Part shown: one piece after another, positions 1-11,881 of the stretch | How positions within the stretch are numbered: position 1 is the stretch's first letter | Layout of the letters: each line of letters opens with the position of its first letter | NCBI GenBank assembly: GCA_025765595.1 | Contig: JAIVFH010000081.1 | Location: 62,001 to 126,000, forward strand | Direction of reading: 5' to 3' | From: Obelidium mucronatum | Lineage: Eukaryota; Chytridiomycota; Chytridiomycetes; Chytridiales; Chytriomycetaceae | DNA: 64,000 bases | Position numbers and translations under genes: made by a program | Notes under the pieces: generated by a model | Seen by the model: only the letters and a program-made list of their open reading frames with translations | Database searches by the model: none | Told to the model about the DNA's origin: nothing

Positions 1-178
1 AAATTGGAGTGATTCGCCATTGTGAAATACGTGATAAATAAATACCTATTTAATATAAGTACACTCACCCAATTAATTCAAGCCACAACTGATCCTTAAT
101 TCATGGTGCACTCAAGATCTTCAAATCTTTATCATTTTTGAGTCAGAGTCCTCATGGGTTTGCAAACAAAAAAACAAT

Positions 179-2485
179 ATGAACCAAACAGTGCAACTTG
201 AAGGCACGGAAACCTCGTCTTCTGGAGCCATTCGCCGCAATATTCTCTCTCCAAATGCAATTACCACTGTCCCTGAAGAAGGCGTCAACACCCTCTTTGA
301 CATTCTGCTGAGTGGAGCCACAAAGTATCCCACCAAGGACATCCTCGGTGCAAGACACATTGTGAATGTTATTGAAGAAGAAAAGGAAGTAACCAAGAAG
401 GTGCCTGGAGGCGGAGAAGTAAAGGAGATCAAGAAGTGGAAGTTCTTTGAACTTTCGCCTTATGAGTGGCTTACATTCGGGCAAGTCAAGGACCTTGCCC
501 TCGCATATGGATCAGGCTTTCGCGCTCTTGGCTTAAATCCAAAGGATAAACTGACAATCTATGCTGAGACAAGGTTTCTATCACTCATCCCACTCACAAG
601 CCCATTCTTTCAAACCTCCCACCTCTTAACACAAACAAACACTTCTAGTCGCGACTGGATGCTCATGGCTTTCTCTGCTTCGTCTCAAAACATCACAATC
701 ACAACTGCGTATGCAACGCTTGGCGAGGAAGGCCTTGTTTACTCTTTACAAGAATGTGAAATCACAACAGTTTTTACAAATGCCGACCTTTTGCCTATGA
801 TTCTCAAAGTCGCTTCCAAAGTCCCACTTTTGAAAAATGTGGTATACAATGGATCTCCAGATTCCTCTCTCTTGCTGAAACTGGATAAGGACGCCAGTCA
901 CTTGAACCTCGTGTCTTTGTATGAGCTCAAGACCCTTGGCGAAAAAACCCCATTCGAACCAGTCGCTCCCAAGGCTGATGACTTGGCTTGCATCATGTAT
1001 ACTTCTGGATCTACTGGCCCTCCGAAAGGTGTGATGTTGACTCACGGAAATGTCATTGGAAGTGTCAGCGGGGCCAAAAACTTTCTTAATCCGATGGTTT
1101 CTGACGAGAGAACTGAAGTTTATTTGGCTTATTTGCCATTGAGCCACATTTTGGAGCTTGTCGTGGAAATTACGATGCTTTACTTGGGTAAGATCTGGGT
1201 TTTTGTGAGAGTTAAGCTGAGAGATTTGATTAAGGCGTCGCAATGGGCTACGGAAGTGTCAAAACTTTAACAGATTCATCTGTTCGCAACTGCCTGGGAG
1301 ATATTCGCGAGCTGAAACCTGTTATTCTGGGTGGAGTGCCACAGGTATGGGAATCTATCAGAAAAGCTGTAGTCTCGAAGATCGAAACGGGCAGCTCTTT
1401 GGTGCAGTCTCTTTTTGGAGCTGCATACAATCTGAAATGGTGGTTGATGCAAAATGGAATGGGAAGTTTGGCAGGTCCATTGGACACAATCATTTTCAAC
1501 AAGATTAAAGATCAAGTTGGTGGAAGACTCAAGTACGCTTTGAGTGGCGGAGCTCCGATGCCCAAGTCAACGCAGCAGTTTATGAATGGTTGGTTTTTTT
1601 TAGCACTTTCCTTCAATATCCAGGCTTATTGAATATACACAGTGGTCGCAACTACCCTTGTGAACGGATACGGAATGACCGAGTGTGCTGCTGTCATTTC
1701 CATCCAAGATCCAAAAATGATTACCAACTTGGGCGCTTTGGGTGGAGTTGTGACCTCTCTGGAGGCGAAGCTTGTTGACGTTCCAGACATGGGATACAGA
1801 AGTACCAATGTTCCAAAACCGCAAGGAGAGCTATGGGTACGCGGATCATCGGTCATGAAAGGCTACTACAAGCAACCGCAACAAACGAAGGAGGCGTTGA
1901 CTGACGATGGCTGGCTAATGACTGGAGATATTGCTGAGTGGAACGCAAATGGAACACTTACCATCATTGATCGGAAAAAGAATTTGGTCAAGTTAGCAAA
2001 TGGAGAGTTGAGTTTTGCTACTATTTGTTTTGGTGCTTATAAGTAGATATTTATTTATACGCGTATTTTTCTACATCAGATACATTGCAATCGAAAAGTT
2101 GGAGTCCACTTACAAGACATCTGCTTTCGTTCAAAACATTTGCGTTCATGCCGATAGTGAGCAAACATATTGTGTTGCCCTCGTTTTCCCTTCAGAGAAG
2201 GAGATCCATAAACTCGCACTCGAACTTGACCCGTCTGCTCGCGTTGATGGAATTGACTTGCAGGAGCTTTGCGATAAGCCTGAAATCCGTGCAGGCGTAT
2301 TGAGGTCCTTAAAGGAGATTGCCAAAAAAGTAGGATTCAAGGCAGCCGAAGTTGTGGGGCAGATTTATTTGGTTGGTGAGGAGTGGACTCCACAAAATGG
2401 GTTGCTGACGGCAGCCATGAAGCTGCAGCGCAAGAGTATCGTCAACAAGTACAAGGCAGAGATTAAGGCCATGTACAAGCAGTAA
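179..2485 (+). CDS. Long-chain acyl-CoA synthetase (ACSL), copy 1
   Basis: This gene encodes an AMP-forming ligase that activates long-chain fatty acids to acyl-CoA, usually at ER, peroxisome or lipid-droplet membranes. I place five exons at 179-573, 649-1187, 1235-1588, 1643-2006 and 2080-2485, which join into an unbroken frame of about 685 residues, normal for the family. The P-loop TSGSTGPPKGVMLTH starts near base 1000. The segment YLPLSHILE, the A5 motif NGYGMTE near 1663, the TGDI motif near 1921 and IDRKKNLVKLANGEY follow in the expected order. The C-terminal lysine-rich end (MKLQRKSIVNKYK) is also typical. The donor at 2007 is GTTGAG, a form that recurs in this window. A second, closely similar copy starts 77 bases downstream on the same strand. 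Family assignment is firm; substrate chain length cannot be read from sequence. Confidence 0.93.
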
Positions 2486-2562
2486 CTGGTGTTAATTAGA
2501 ATTTTTTTGACGTTGATGAACATTGTTCTGTTTACAAATCTTCTTCCAGTTCTTTTTTCCAA

Positions 2563-5031
2563 ATGTTCTCCGCCTTGAAACGCAAGCGGTCGGTTGTCTT
2601 TACAGATCCCAGCGATGAGTCACACTCGGCCAACTGCACTCCAGTGTACAGAAACTCAAAGTCTCCACGAGCCTTGACTGAGAGACCTGGCAAAAACATC
2701 AACACAATCTACGACATTTGTCTGAGAGGATTCAACGACAGTCCAACCAAAGAAATGTTTGGACAGCGAAAGATTGTGAATATTATCGAAGAAGAGAAGG
2801 AAGTAACCAAGAAGGTGCCTGGAGGCGGAGAAGTAAAGGAGATAAAGAAGTGGAAGTTCTTTGAACTGTCGCCTTACGAGTGGTACACTTGGAGCCAAGC
2901 TGAAGAAAAAGTTCACAACTACAGCTCCGGATACCGAGCACTTGGTTTGAACAAGGGTGATAAGGTGCCTTGTTTGTTTTTTTTCGTCGGATTTTAACCA
3001 ATTGCAACCAGGTGACTATCTACGCGGACACGAGTCGTGACTGGATGCTTACAGCAATGGCGTGCATGGAGCAATCCATCACCATCACTACTGCTTGTGA
3101 GTTTGAATTTGTAATCGTTGAAGTTCAAAGCCATGAAATTTGACGGAAAACACAAAAACAGACGCGACTTTGGGTGAAGAAGGACTTACATATTCTCTCC
3201 AAGAATGTGAAGTTACAACTCTTTTCACCAACGCCGACCTCTTGCCAATGTTGCTCAAAGTGACTGTCGTTTGTCCTAAAGTTAAGAACATTGTGTACAA
3301 TGGAAAGGCTGACGCCGAGACCTTGAAGAAGCTTCAAGCAAAGATGAGCAATGTTCTTTCTTTGGAAGAATTGGAGGCGCTTGGGAATCAAAAGATCTAC
3401 GCTCCTGTTCCACCAAAGGCTGAAGATTTGGCTTTGATTATGTACACGTCTGGAAGCACTGGTATATATGTTCTCCAGTCAAATATATGTGGCTTACCCT
3501 ATGTTTTTTTTTTCAAACAGGTACTCCAAAGGGTGTGATGCTCACCCATGCTAACGTTGTTGCGTCTGTGTCGGGGTCGGTTACTTAAAACTACTGTGAT
3601 CCCATCAACGGAGAATTGTATTTGGGGTTAGTAAAATATCTGTAGACAACGCTCTTATCTGAGACTTCAGATACTTACCGCTTGCCCATATCCTTGAATT
3701 TGCCGCGGAAATGGCTCACTTGTTTATGGGGACTCGTATTGGCTATGGAAGCGTCAAGACTCTCACTGTAATATTCCCACATTCTGTTTTTCTTTGTTTT
3801 TTTTTTTAATTCTCAAATCATACAGGATGCCTCTGTTCGCAACTGCAAAGGAGACATCCGCGAACTTCGTCCAACCCTGTTTGCAGGTGTTCCAGCGGTT
3901 TGGGAAGGAATCCGAAAGGCGGTTCTAGGAAAAGTACAAAACAGCAGCCCCGTCGCTCAGGCGATCTTCAATGGAGCGTTTTACATGAAGTCTGTTATGC
4001 TTGACTATGGTCTTGACGCCTTTACATATCCATTGGATGCTCTCGTTTTCAACAAAATCAAAGACCAAGTTGGCGGTCGTGTGAAGTTCTCTCTCAGTGG
4101 CGGAGCTCCCATGCCTAAATCAACTCAAAAGTTCATGTCTGTTTGCAATGCTCCTCTCGTTTCTGGATATGGAATGACTGAATGTACAGCTGTTTTGGCT
4201 CTTCAAGAAGTAAGCGAAAGCGCGATTGTGGGTATGACAGGTGCTCCTGTAACTTGTTTGGAAGTCAAACTTGTGGACGTGGAGAACACAAGTTACAAGA
4301 GCACGAATCTTCCAAAACCACAAGGAGAAGTGTGGGTTCGTGGGCCTGCGGTTATGAAGGGTTACTATAAACAAGAACAGTTGACGAGAGAAACTATCAC
4401 TGAAGATGGCTGGCTCATGACTGGAGATATTGCAGAAATGAACCAGGATGGAACGCTTTCGATTATTGATCGTAAAAAGAACTTGGTGAAGCTTTCTAAT
4501 GGAGAGTTGAGTATAATTACCCTTACAGATCACTGGGTTAAGCTCAACCCAAAATTGTAGGTATATTGCTCTTGAAAAGCTTGAAGCAAACTACAAAGTC
4601 TCCAAATACGTCCAAAACATTTGCGTGCATGCAGACTCTGAACAAGCGTACGCTATCGCTTTTATCCAACCAATTGAAAAAGAAATCCGGGCACTTGCTG
4701 CTGAACGAAACATCCACCCTGGAGTGGACGTGGATCATTTGGACTATGAAGCTCTTTGTGCTCGCAAAGGACATTCGTGAGCAAGTTTTAAATAGCTTGA
4801 AGGACATTGCCAAAAAGGTTGGCTTTAAACCTGCCGAAGTAGTTGGACAAGTGTACTTGACCCCCGAAGAGTGGACGCCACAGAACGAAATGCTTGTAGG
4901 TTTTTTGTTGATGTTTGATTTTGACGTGGCTAACAGCTTAATTTCACCAAAAGACTGCCGCGATGAAGCTCCAACGCAAGGTAATCGTGAACAAATACAA
5001 AGCTGAAATTGTGAAGATGTACTCCCAATAG
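2563..5031 (+). CDS. Long-chain acyl-CoA synthetase, copy 2, with two frame-breaking lesions
   Basis: This is a tandem paralog of the upstream synthetase with matching domain order. Exons by eye are 2563-2964, 3012-3096, 3162-3461, 3521-3626, 3671-3767, 3826-4505, 4561-4895 and 4954-5031. The P-loop is interrupted by an intron at 3462-3520. Two lesions break the reading frame. An in-frame TAA lies at 3586-3588, between the P-loop and YLPLAHILE, with family-like sequence on both sides. One extra base, probably a G at 4769-4770, shifts the frame just before the segment DIREQVLNSLKDIAKKVGF. Everything else is intact and conserved. The gene may be a young pseudogene, or the lesions may be sequence errors, since similar one-base breaks affect essential genes nearby. 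A 38-base intron at 3576-3613 would bypass the TAA in frame, but it would be shorter than any other intron here. Confidence 0.85.
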
Positions 5032-5192
5032 CAACGGAGCTCGAGCTTTCTAACTTGTGAATTCAATTACAAATGAAGTTTTATTTTGATTTGCTTTTTG
5101 CCGATATGGTACTTTTCCCTACTTTTCCACACCGAACGGCCTTCCTCTGAAATAACATTTAAGAGGAAGGGCAATCAAAAAAACAATCAAAA

Positions 5193-7496
5193 ATGGACTC
5201 CTTCGCATTTGACCACCTCGACGAGCTGTACGACGAAAGAATACATCGAAGACTTCTAGCAAAGTCTGATGCATTGGCACCACATCTGCTTCCTGAGATT
5301 TGGAGGTAAATGTTGGTGTCAAACCTGTGAAACAGACTTGACTTACACCAACCCAGCCGCATCTTTGCCTTTAGCATGTGGAAACATCAAGCAACTTGCC
5401 CGCATGTCTCTTCTATGCAGATCAGTGTACTTTTACTGCTGGAAGTCGCCTGTAGCCAAAGCCAACTTTTACTTTGACCGATACGGCCGCCGTCAAGCGA
5501 TTTTCAAGGCGTTCGCAACTCAATTCTACCAATATCCAAACTTTGATTTGGTTTTAAACGCAATGATCCAGAATGGAGCGCGGTATTCATGTCTCGATCG
5601 TCCGCAAGCCTGTCCATTGCTTTGGCTGTCACAATGCAAGACGAAAGATCCGAATGCTTTGATCAAGATGTTTTACGAATGCAAACCACATATTTCGGAT
5701 GAGCATTTGAGGCAGTGTTTGTCCACAGCAGTCAAGAAAGGAAGCTTGCCAATAAGTTGAGTTTGCTTCTTGTTGTTTCTACAAGTATTGTTGACGAGGT
5801 TTTGGGAATACAGTTTGTGCCTTATTCCAGTTAGACTCGGCGACAGTTATTTCTACAGAAATTACGACGAAACTAGCACAATCTGGTGTTCAATGGAGCT
5901 TTCCCCAGGTTAGCCTTGACTGTCTCATGTTTTAGTTATAAATTATTGAATCCAATGGACTCAGCTGATAAGGGATGGTCATGAGGCGTTGGGACTATTC
6001 CTTGCCACTGAAACCGACCTGGAATTTGCTCCCAGAATCATTGCCATTGCCATCCAAAGAAATGCTGTTCAAATAGCCCAAACCATGATCAATCGCAGAA
6101 TCACTCCACCAGAAACGCGGCTATCCGTTGTTGACTCAAATCATATTTGGATGGAGCTCGGTTTTAAATCGTTGGAGCATGTTCAACTCGCTCTCGCTCT
6201 GGGTGTCATACCCACAAGTCTGGGATTGCAGATAATGAGTAGCTGTAGAGATTTTAAGCGATTCAGAAGTGTCAAAGTCGAACTTCGAGATTATGATCAT
6301 TTGAAGGAGAATCGGATATTGGCAGAATCTGATTTCTCAACTCTTGACTTATTTGTTGGATCGGGTATTGCAATCTACTCTATCGTAATCAGCAATGCAG
6401 CAAGCAGTGGCCATTTGAAATTACTTGAATACATTCTTCAGCTTTGGGTGCAGCAAGATGATTATTCGGTGGGCTGTGCGGTGAAGCCATTGGCAGTTCA
6501 CAATGCATTCATGAATCGGAACTGGGCTCTGGTCAACTGTTTATTGGATGCTTGTACCGCTTGGCGCTTGCAATACTCTGTGGACTTTCGCGAAGACCAG
6601 CCCTTGTTCTCCTCTTCAACAACGCAGGGCTACTCCTTTCTACGACGGGGACTCGAACTTAGGCTTTGTATGTGTTGTGAAATTTCTTTTTTCTTTTTCT
6701 GTGCATTTTTTGTTGAGGCGGACAATAGGATTTTTATACAGACGGCACTGAATACTGGCCGTGGTTCCAAGCCCCGTTCCCTTTAGTTCCGAATGACGAG
6801 TTTTTCTTTCAGCATTTTCCAAAACTTGTTCAATTGGGAGTTTATGGGGACTCCGTTTACTCCCGTGCGCTTGAAAGCTTGGCTGAGCGTTCTTATGACT
6901 GGACACTGGAAACCTTGAGACCAACAGTCATCAGATTGATATCTATGGGGGCGAAAATAACTTTGGATTGTCTCGGGTATACAACGCTGAATGGATCGAT
7001 AGGTTTTTGTATGACTGAGAGATTCCCACTCTTTTTGGACCTCTTTCAATGGAATCCAACCCAATATGTTGGGAGGACTGATATTTTTCAATGTATTGCA
7101 TACCCATTCAGCTCGCGTGACAATGCTGCACTTGTGCAGGCACTGCTGGCAAAAGGAATGCAACCAACAGTTGATGACTTGATCACCGCATTCCGAAGTC
7201 TGACCGACGTTCCTGAAATGAGTCCTGAAATGAGGGAAACCATCATTGCAATGTTTGAAAGTGTAGATCCTCGCAGCCAACCGTATTCTTGTTTCTTCGA
7301 GAGGTTGATGGACTTTTGCCGTCCGTGGGATTTGAATGAAATTCAAGTGGAATTACTGAAAGATCTACTGATTTCTATGAAGGGACAAGGGTTTTATTGC
7401 GGTCATGATTTGGTGGAAACAGTGATTGAAAGGGGATGGCCAAATTACGGCAGAGCGCTGAAGATATTGGTGAAAAACGAGAATGAAAGAAAATAA
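5193..7496 (+). CDS. F-box-like / ankyrin-like repeat family protein, copy A
   Basis: This gene belongs to a multi-exon family that I recognise only by general fold. After MDSFAFDHLDELYDE the N-terminus has an F-box-like stretch (LLPEIW, then RIFA and LARMSLLCRSVYFYCW). Later exons contain ankyrin-like helices such as ISNAASSGHLKLLEYILQLW near 6390. Exons by eye are 5193-5305, 5357-5755, about 5810-5908, 5965-6667 and 6742-7496. One extra C at 5368/5369 breaks the frame; the inverted paralog at 20506-22757 lacks that base and reads RIFALACGN through the same place. Such proteins often act as substrate adaptors for ubiquitin ligases or as lineage-expanded binding scaffolds, but no function can be assigned. 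The paralog is nearly identical over the second exon and diverges strongly toward the 3' end. Confidence 0.7.
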
Positions 7497-7523
7497 CACA
7501 ATAATTTGTTTACATAAAAGCAA

Positions 7524-8641
7524 ATGGGATCAATTACTCCTTCTCATGACTCCGAGTCTCAAACTCCACCAGAACAAGGCGGGAATCGCGTGATTTTCCA
7601 ATTTGCTCTTGCAGAGAGTTCCGCCCTCACTCACTTGGTGTCTGGTCCAGCTGCCGTTGCCCTCATTGGCGACCGTTCCATCTCCGACGTGATTATTCAA
7701 GTTTCCGAAGGCGAATTTATTCTCGCAAACAGCTCATACCTCCTCCGAAACGCGTACTTTTCTGCACGTTTTGGTCCTTCTTCCAACTCCACCTTCACTG
7801 CGCCACTCAAAATCCACCCACCCTTTCCCGCGGAATTCCGCCAGCTTCTCAACTGCATCTACGCAAACACGCAAGAATACTGCAGCCTCAGAATTGTTTC
7901 CTCCAGCTTCACCCCTCTTTTCATGAATGCACTTTCATTCAAGGTGGATCACGTGATCAATGCGTGTTTGGTTTGGTTCCATGAGAATTGGCGTTCCACC
8001 ACCAAAGAAGACAATTTCAGTTCCGCGTGTATCAATCAAGCCACTCTCAGCGAGAAACTGTTGCCGGAAATCCAAGACAACAAGGACAAACTGCGTGTTA
8101 TCCTTGCATGGGCCAAGGACATGAAAGAATCCCAAAAGACTCCTCCGCTGAAGACAGTTCACCACAAAAGATTCGCAAGTTTGTAGAAGAAAGCATTGAC
8201 TTTGCAAAGATTTCAGGAAGTGAGTGGGTGGATTTGTTGCAAGAATTTGGCGATGGGAGTGTTGGGGTTTGTGTTTCATCGCGTGTTCATATTTTGCATT
8301 TGAAGGAAGCGTTTGACAAGTTGAAGAAGTTTGAAGGAGTTCACGTTCAGTGTGGCAAGTGCAAGGTTTGGGTTGAAGTTGAAGAGTTTTGTGACGAGAA
8401 GGTGTGCTGCAGAGTACTCACTGGAGATGTTTTTGGAACCCCTGATGGATCGCGAAGAGTTGCTATTTCCGACAATCATGAGCATCCAGGATTCAAGAGA
8501 GATGAATCAAACTCAAAGAACGACGGTAAAGAAAAGAAGAGCGGTTACGGATTTTATTTTGAAAAGGTCAAGACGGCTGGTTGGATCCTTATAGGAATGA
8601 TTGTTGGTGGAATTGTCCTCTTTTTTTCTATTTTGATTTAA
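7524..8641 (+). CDS. BTB-domain protein with C-terminal membrane anchor
   Basis: The first part contains a BTB/POZ-like core: SDVIIQVSEGEFILANSSYLL followed by LRNAYFSARFG and a helical region resembling the start of a BACK domain (LRVILAWAKDM). The second part has a coiled or charged section, the cysteines CGKCKVWVEVEEFC, and ends in one hydrophobic helix (AGWILIGMIVGGIVLFFSILI lies at about 8576-8638), so the protein is probably tail-anchored. The two parts lie in different frames, open to 8186 and from about 7988 to 8641. The natural junction is the A-run at 8134-8137, where one missing base would give continuous sequence KDSSAEDSSPQKIRKFVEES. I therefore treat it as one gene with a frame break. 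The function is unknown; BTB proteins commonly bridge substrates to Cullin-3. Confidence 0.65.
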
Positions 8642-8731
8642 TCTCGTTTATTTTCCGTTTACTCTGTCGCCGAAAAAAAAATGCCCCACGGTTTTCTGTT
8701 CTATCTTTTGATCTCTACCGTAGCCACCATC

Positions 8732-11393
8732 TTACTTTCCACACGTCGCCTTGTATCCCCAAGGTCCATAGAGTTCTCCCTTGTTTGGAGTGTCTCCTCT
8801 CGACCACCACTTGCTCACATAGTTTGCGTTTTGGTAACTGACAACGATTCCAGGCGTGGCATAGATTTTTGTAGAGTCCCACGCTGGAGCGCATCCAGTA
8901 CCATTAGAAGACAAGGTGGTAGTCGATAAAGCTTGACGCGTAGTTGTGGCTGTAGTTGTTGTAGTGGTGGTTTTTGAGGTAGTGCTTGCGGGTTTGGCCG
9001 TTGTGGTGGTAGTAGTAGTCGTGGTGGTTTTTGACGGGACAGGAGGTGGAGATGGTGGAGGAACACCATTTCCAACACACTGATCAATACCTGAAACTGT
9101 CTTGCAAGTGCTTCCGTATGGACAAGGGTACTGATACCAACTGCTACACCCCCGGAGGAAAAAAATGTTTTAAAATATTTTTGAAACATTTTAAAATAAT
9201 TAGGGTGGAATTTTTTAAAATGACGCCAACAAGCGCATTTTGGGAGATTTTTGGGAAATATTTCAAAATATTTTCAAAATATTTTAAAAGAAATAAAAAA
9301 ATATTTTTAAATGTTACGAAAAATAATTTAGAATAATTGGAGGGAATATATTTAATTATTTCAAAAAAAAATGGCAACAAAGATTTAGCCTAAAATAAAT
9401 TGAAAAATTATTCTTGGAATATTTCAAAACAAAAAACCAAAACATTCTAGAATATTGGTTGGTAAAATATTTTAAAGAGTGCAGTGAATATTCAAGAAAA
9501 AATTATTTTATTTGAAATATCCATCATCCAGATCCTGCAAAACAGCTTCACAAGACTCTTGCAGGTTGTCGTATCATTGCTGCTTTCTTGATGGCTTGGA
9601 GAGGGTGCAATTTTGGCGGGTGAAAATGGAGTTTCATAGGCTTACGAAGTCCAAGGAGTCTGTACCAATCAATTAACAAAATGAGAAAAATAAATACAAA
9701 CAGTCTACAGACCTTCAAAGTTGGCTTGTGATGAGTTGTTGCTGTGGAACATGGGAGATTTCTGGCTGTCTGTCAACTGTGCGAGATTAGCAAAAAAATA
9801 AAATAAAAAAACTATGAGATAAGCAAAAAAATACAATAAAAAACTTTGAGAGGATTGGTACCTTATAGAGCTTCTGGACCAATGGTTTCTTGGATAGACT
9901 GACGGCCAGAACTTGGATTATGGCATCCACATCTTGCTTGGTCAAAAGTGAGTGTCTTCACACTGATGTAGCAGGAGACATGGGAAGACTGGAGGAAGGT
10001 GTTGGAGTTGTCGGAGTTGTTGGATTGTTGGTGGTTGATGGGAGGGAGAAGAGAGAGAACTTCGGTGCTTTTTGGAGAAAAAATAATAAGTGACAACTGT
10101 GAAAAAAGTTGAGCTAAAAATAAAAAAAAGCCAAAGCTAAAGCACCATCATAAAGCACCCCCATAAAGCACTTTGGTAGACTCTTTTGGAAAGAAAAACA
10201 CAAAGGCATGGCATCAAAGACAAAGTGGAAATCAATCTGGAAAAAGAAGACATCAAAGCAGTAACAACAGCAGTGATAGCTGACATGCCATACCTAACAA
10301 TAATGATGAGCAGCAGTTAAATGTTTTTGAGGAAATATGTTCAAACATTTTCATTGATTTATTTCAAATTATTTTTATAAATATTTTGAAATGTTTTTTG
10401 TTTCGGAAGATTTTAAATTATTTTTATAAATATTTTAAAATGTTTTTTGTTTCGGAAGATTTTAAATTATTTTTATAAATATTTTAAAATGTTTTTTTGT
10501 TTCGGAAGATTTTAAATTATTTTTCTTAATTATTTTTAAATCTTTCTCTTAATTTTATTTAAAAATAATTTGATAAAATCTTTGAGGAAATTTTTTGCAT
10601 TAATATTGCAAAATATTTTTTTAAATTATTTTAAATTATTTTTATTTTTTAAATGTTTTAAAATCTTAATAAAATGTTTTGGAATATTTTTGAACAAAAA
10701 ATATTTTGAAATATTTTTTTCCTCCGGGGGTGTACCTCCTTGGTAACCACCACCAGCAGCAAGAGAGACGCATTGGTTGATGAAAGGACTGCCATTCGAA
10801 GCACATAGGGTAGCGCCTGCACTAGGACAAGAGGGGTTATAGAAAGCCGAAGGAGACAAGGGCAACGCAGGGAAAACATCATGCTTATTGTTTCCAGCAG
10901 ATTGAGAAACAACAACATCGGCACAGTTGTTGAAGAACTCGTTTGGAGCGCCACCATTGTCAGCAAGATACATCCATCTAATAACTGCAGAGTAGCTTCC
11001 TTGAGGAATCATAACGTTCATGGACTTTTTGCCGCTGGGGTTGTCGCTCTGCCATCCGCAAGTGGCGTCTTGACCGATTACAGTCCAAGTCTTTTGGTTG
11101 TCGGTAGAAATATAAGCCGTGCAGCCTCCCATATGGAACGCAGTGATGTGAAACTCGAGAGTAGCTGGTCCTGGTGCCATCGTTTGGGTAAAGACGGGCC
11201 CTTTTGGCAAGAACGAGCAGTTGATGTCTGAGTCTGGGTGCAGATTCACGTTTCTATTGGATGCTGCTCGGGCATACGTGTATCCGTTTTGTTGGTCGCC
11301 TGGCAGCGGTCTGGCGATTGGCCATACCATCATTCCATGGGCGTTCACGTAACTTGCACAGAGAATGGTAGCACAAATGATAGCAGATTTCAT
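8732..11393 (-). CDS. Lytic polysaccharide monooxygenase with chitin-binding module, split by a mobile element
   Basis: This gene encodes a secreted copper enzyme that oxidatively cleaves chitin-like polysaccharide. The start at 11393 gives a signal peptide ending in SYVNA, so the mature protein begins with the copper-ligand histidine (HGMMVWPIARP). A second His lies in the FHMGGC segment, and RWMYLADNGG with NNCADVVV resembles the AA10/AA11 core. The enzyme domain ends near 10735. The coding sequence resumes at about 9144 with a small Cys-rich module (WYQYPCPYGSTCK), a Thr-rich linker and a C-terminal CBM5/12-type domain (SKWWSRGDTPNKGELYGPWGY), stopping at 8732. Between the two parts sits the 1586-bp element at 9147-10732. 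Collapsing its TA duplication restores one frame across the junction. As it stands, translation runs 30-odd residues into the element and stops near 10626, which loses the binding module. The exact AA family is uncertain. Confidence 0.85.
9147..9166 (+). repeat. Left terminal inverted repeat (20 bp)
   Basis: This is a perfect inverted match to 10713-10732. The similarity continues imperfectly for about 20 more bases (AAAATATTTTT on both sides). It is GC-rich at the tip and A-rich inward. Confidence 0.85.
10353..10535. repeat. About 49-bp AT-rich tandem repeat, a little over three units
   Basis: The marker TTTCGGAAGATTTTAAATTA occurs at 10401, 10450 and 10500, giving unit lengths of 49 and 50 bp that differ by one T. 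A partial, more diverged unit precedes them. The array lies inside the mobile element near its right end, and may be a subterminal repeat of the element. Confidence 0.85.
10713..10732 (-). repeat. Right terminal inverted repeat (20 bp)
   Basis: This is the reverse complement of 9147-9166, adjoining the TA duplication at 10733-10734. Confidence 0.85.
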
Positions 11394-11881
11394 CTTGGCT
11401 GAAACAACTTTCTTTTTTTTTTGATGCAGTTTTCTTGCGGCAGTTGGACGCTTTATATAACTGTCTTTTTGTAAATGGAATTTTTCAAGCCTTCCCAAAT
11501 TAGTCACCAACGAGCGGAAAACTTTCGAAACTGTTGTGAAACACTGCGAAACTTGATCACATATCACAAAAACACGAAGCTTGGTTGGAAATCACATTTT
11601 TCGAACTTTGTGAACGCCAAGCCTTGCTTTTCCAGTGTGATAAGTGACTGATAACCTAACATTTGTCTGCTGACTGTTCTGTTTCATTCAATTGAGAAAA
11701 GTGTATTGCGGATTTCATTCCTAAACCATTTCATTACTTCAAGTTAGACATTGAAGACATTGAAGAATCAAGATAAAAAAAAAGAAGGGAGACAACACCA
11801 GTATTATCACTAGCATTATACTGAAATAGAAGATTATGGTGTGTGAATGTGACGTTGATAAAAAAAACCTATAAAATATCA
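11394..11881. other. Intergenic region between divergent LPMO and DUF1279 genes
   Basis: This 488-bp gap separates the minus-strand LPMO start from the plus-strand DUF1279 start, so it should hold both promoters. A TATATAA-like sequence lies at about 11453-11459, roughly 60 bp upstream of the LPMO start. I see no RNA gene or repeat in it. Confidence 0.4.

Larger units (their letters stand above)
9147..10732. mobile_element. Non-autonomous DNA transposon-like insertion with 20-bp TIRs and TA target duplication
   Basis: The insert is 1586 bp and very AT-rich. It begins CACCCCCGGAGG followed by seven A and T, and ends with the exact reverse complement. On both sides lies the dinucleotide TA (9145-9146 and 10733-10734), as expected for Tc1/mariner/pogo-type integration. 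Removing the element and one TA joins the LPMO frame perfectly. No convincing transposase is visible on either strand; internal open frames are short and AT-driven. This makes it a MITE-like or internally decayed element. The superfamily is inferred from the TA duplication alone. Confidence 0.8.

Noticed and set aside
3586..3588. Reassigned stop codon (TAA read as an amino acid)
   Set aside because: Many genes in the window end in TAA, TAG or TGA at family-appropriate places, so the standard code is in use.
8815..9189. Pro/Leu-rich open frame on the minus strand
   Set aside because: It is a shifted reading of the Thr-rich linker and binding modules of the LPMO; the other frame has the recognisable CBM.
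10353..10535. CRISPR-like array
   Set aside because: The units are directly adjacent with no unique spacers, and the host is a eukaryote.
9144..10735. The LPMO insert as an ordinary 1.6-kb intron
   Set aside because: On the minus strand it does read GT...AG, but exact removal puts the chitin-binding part out of frame. The perfect inverted ends with TA duplication and the unusual length fit a mobile element better. A one-base sequence error could still reopen this question.
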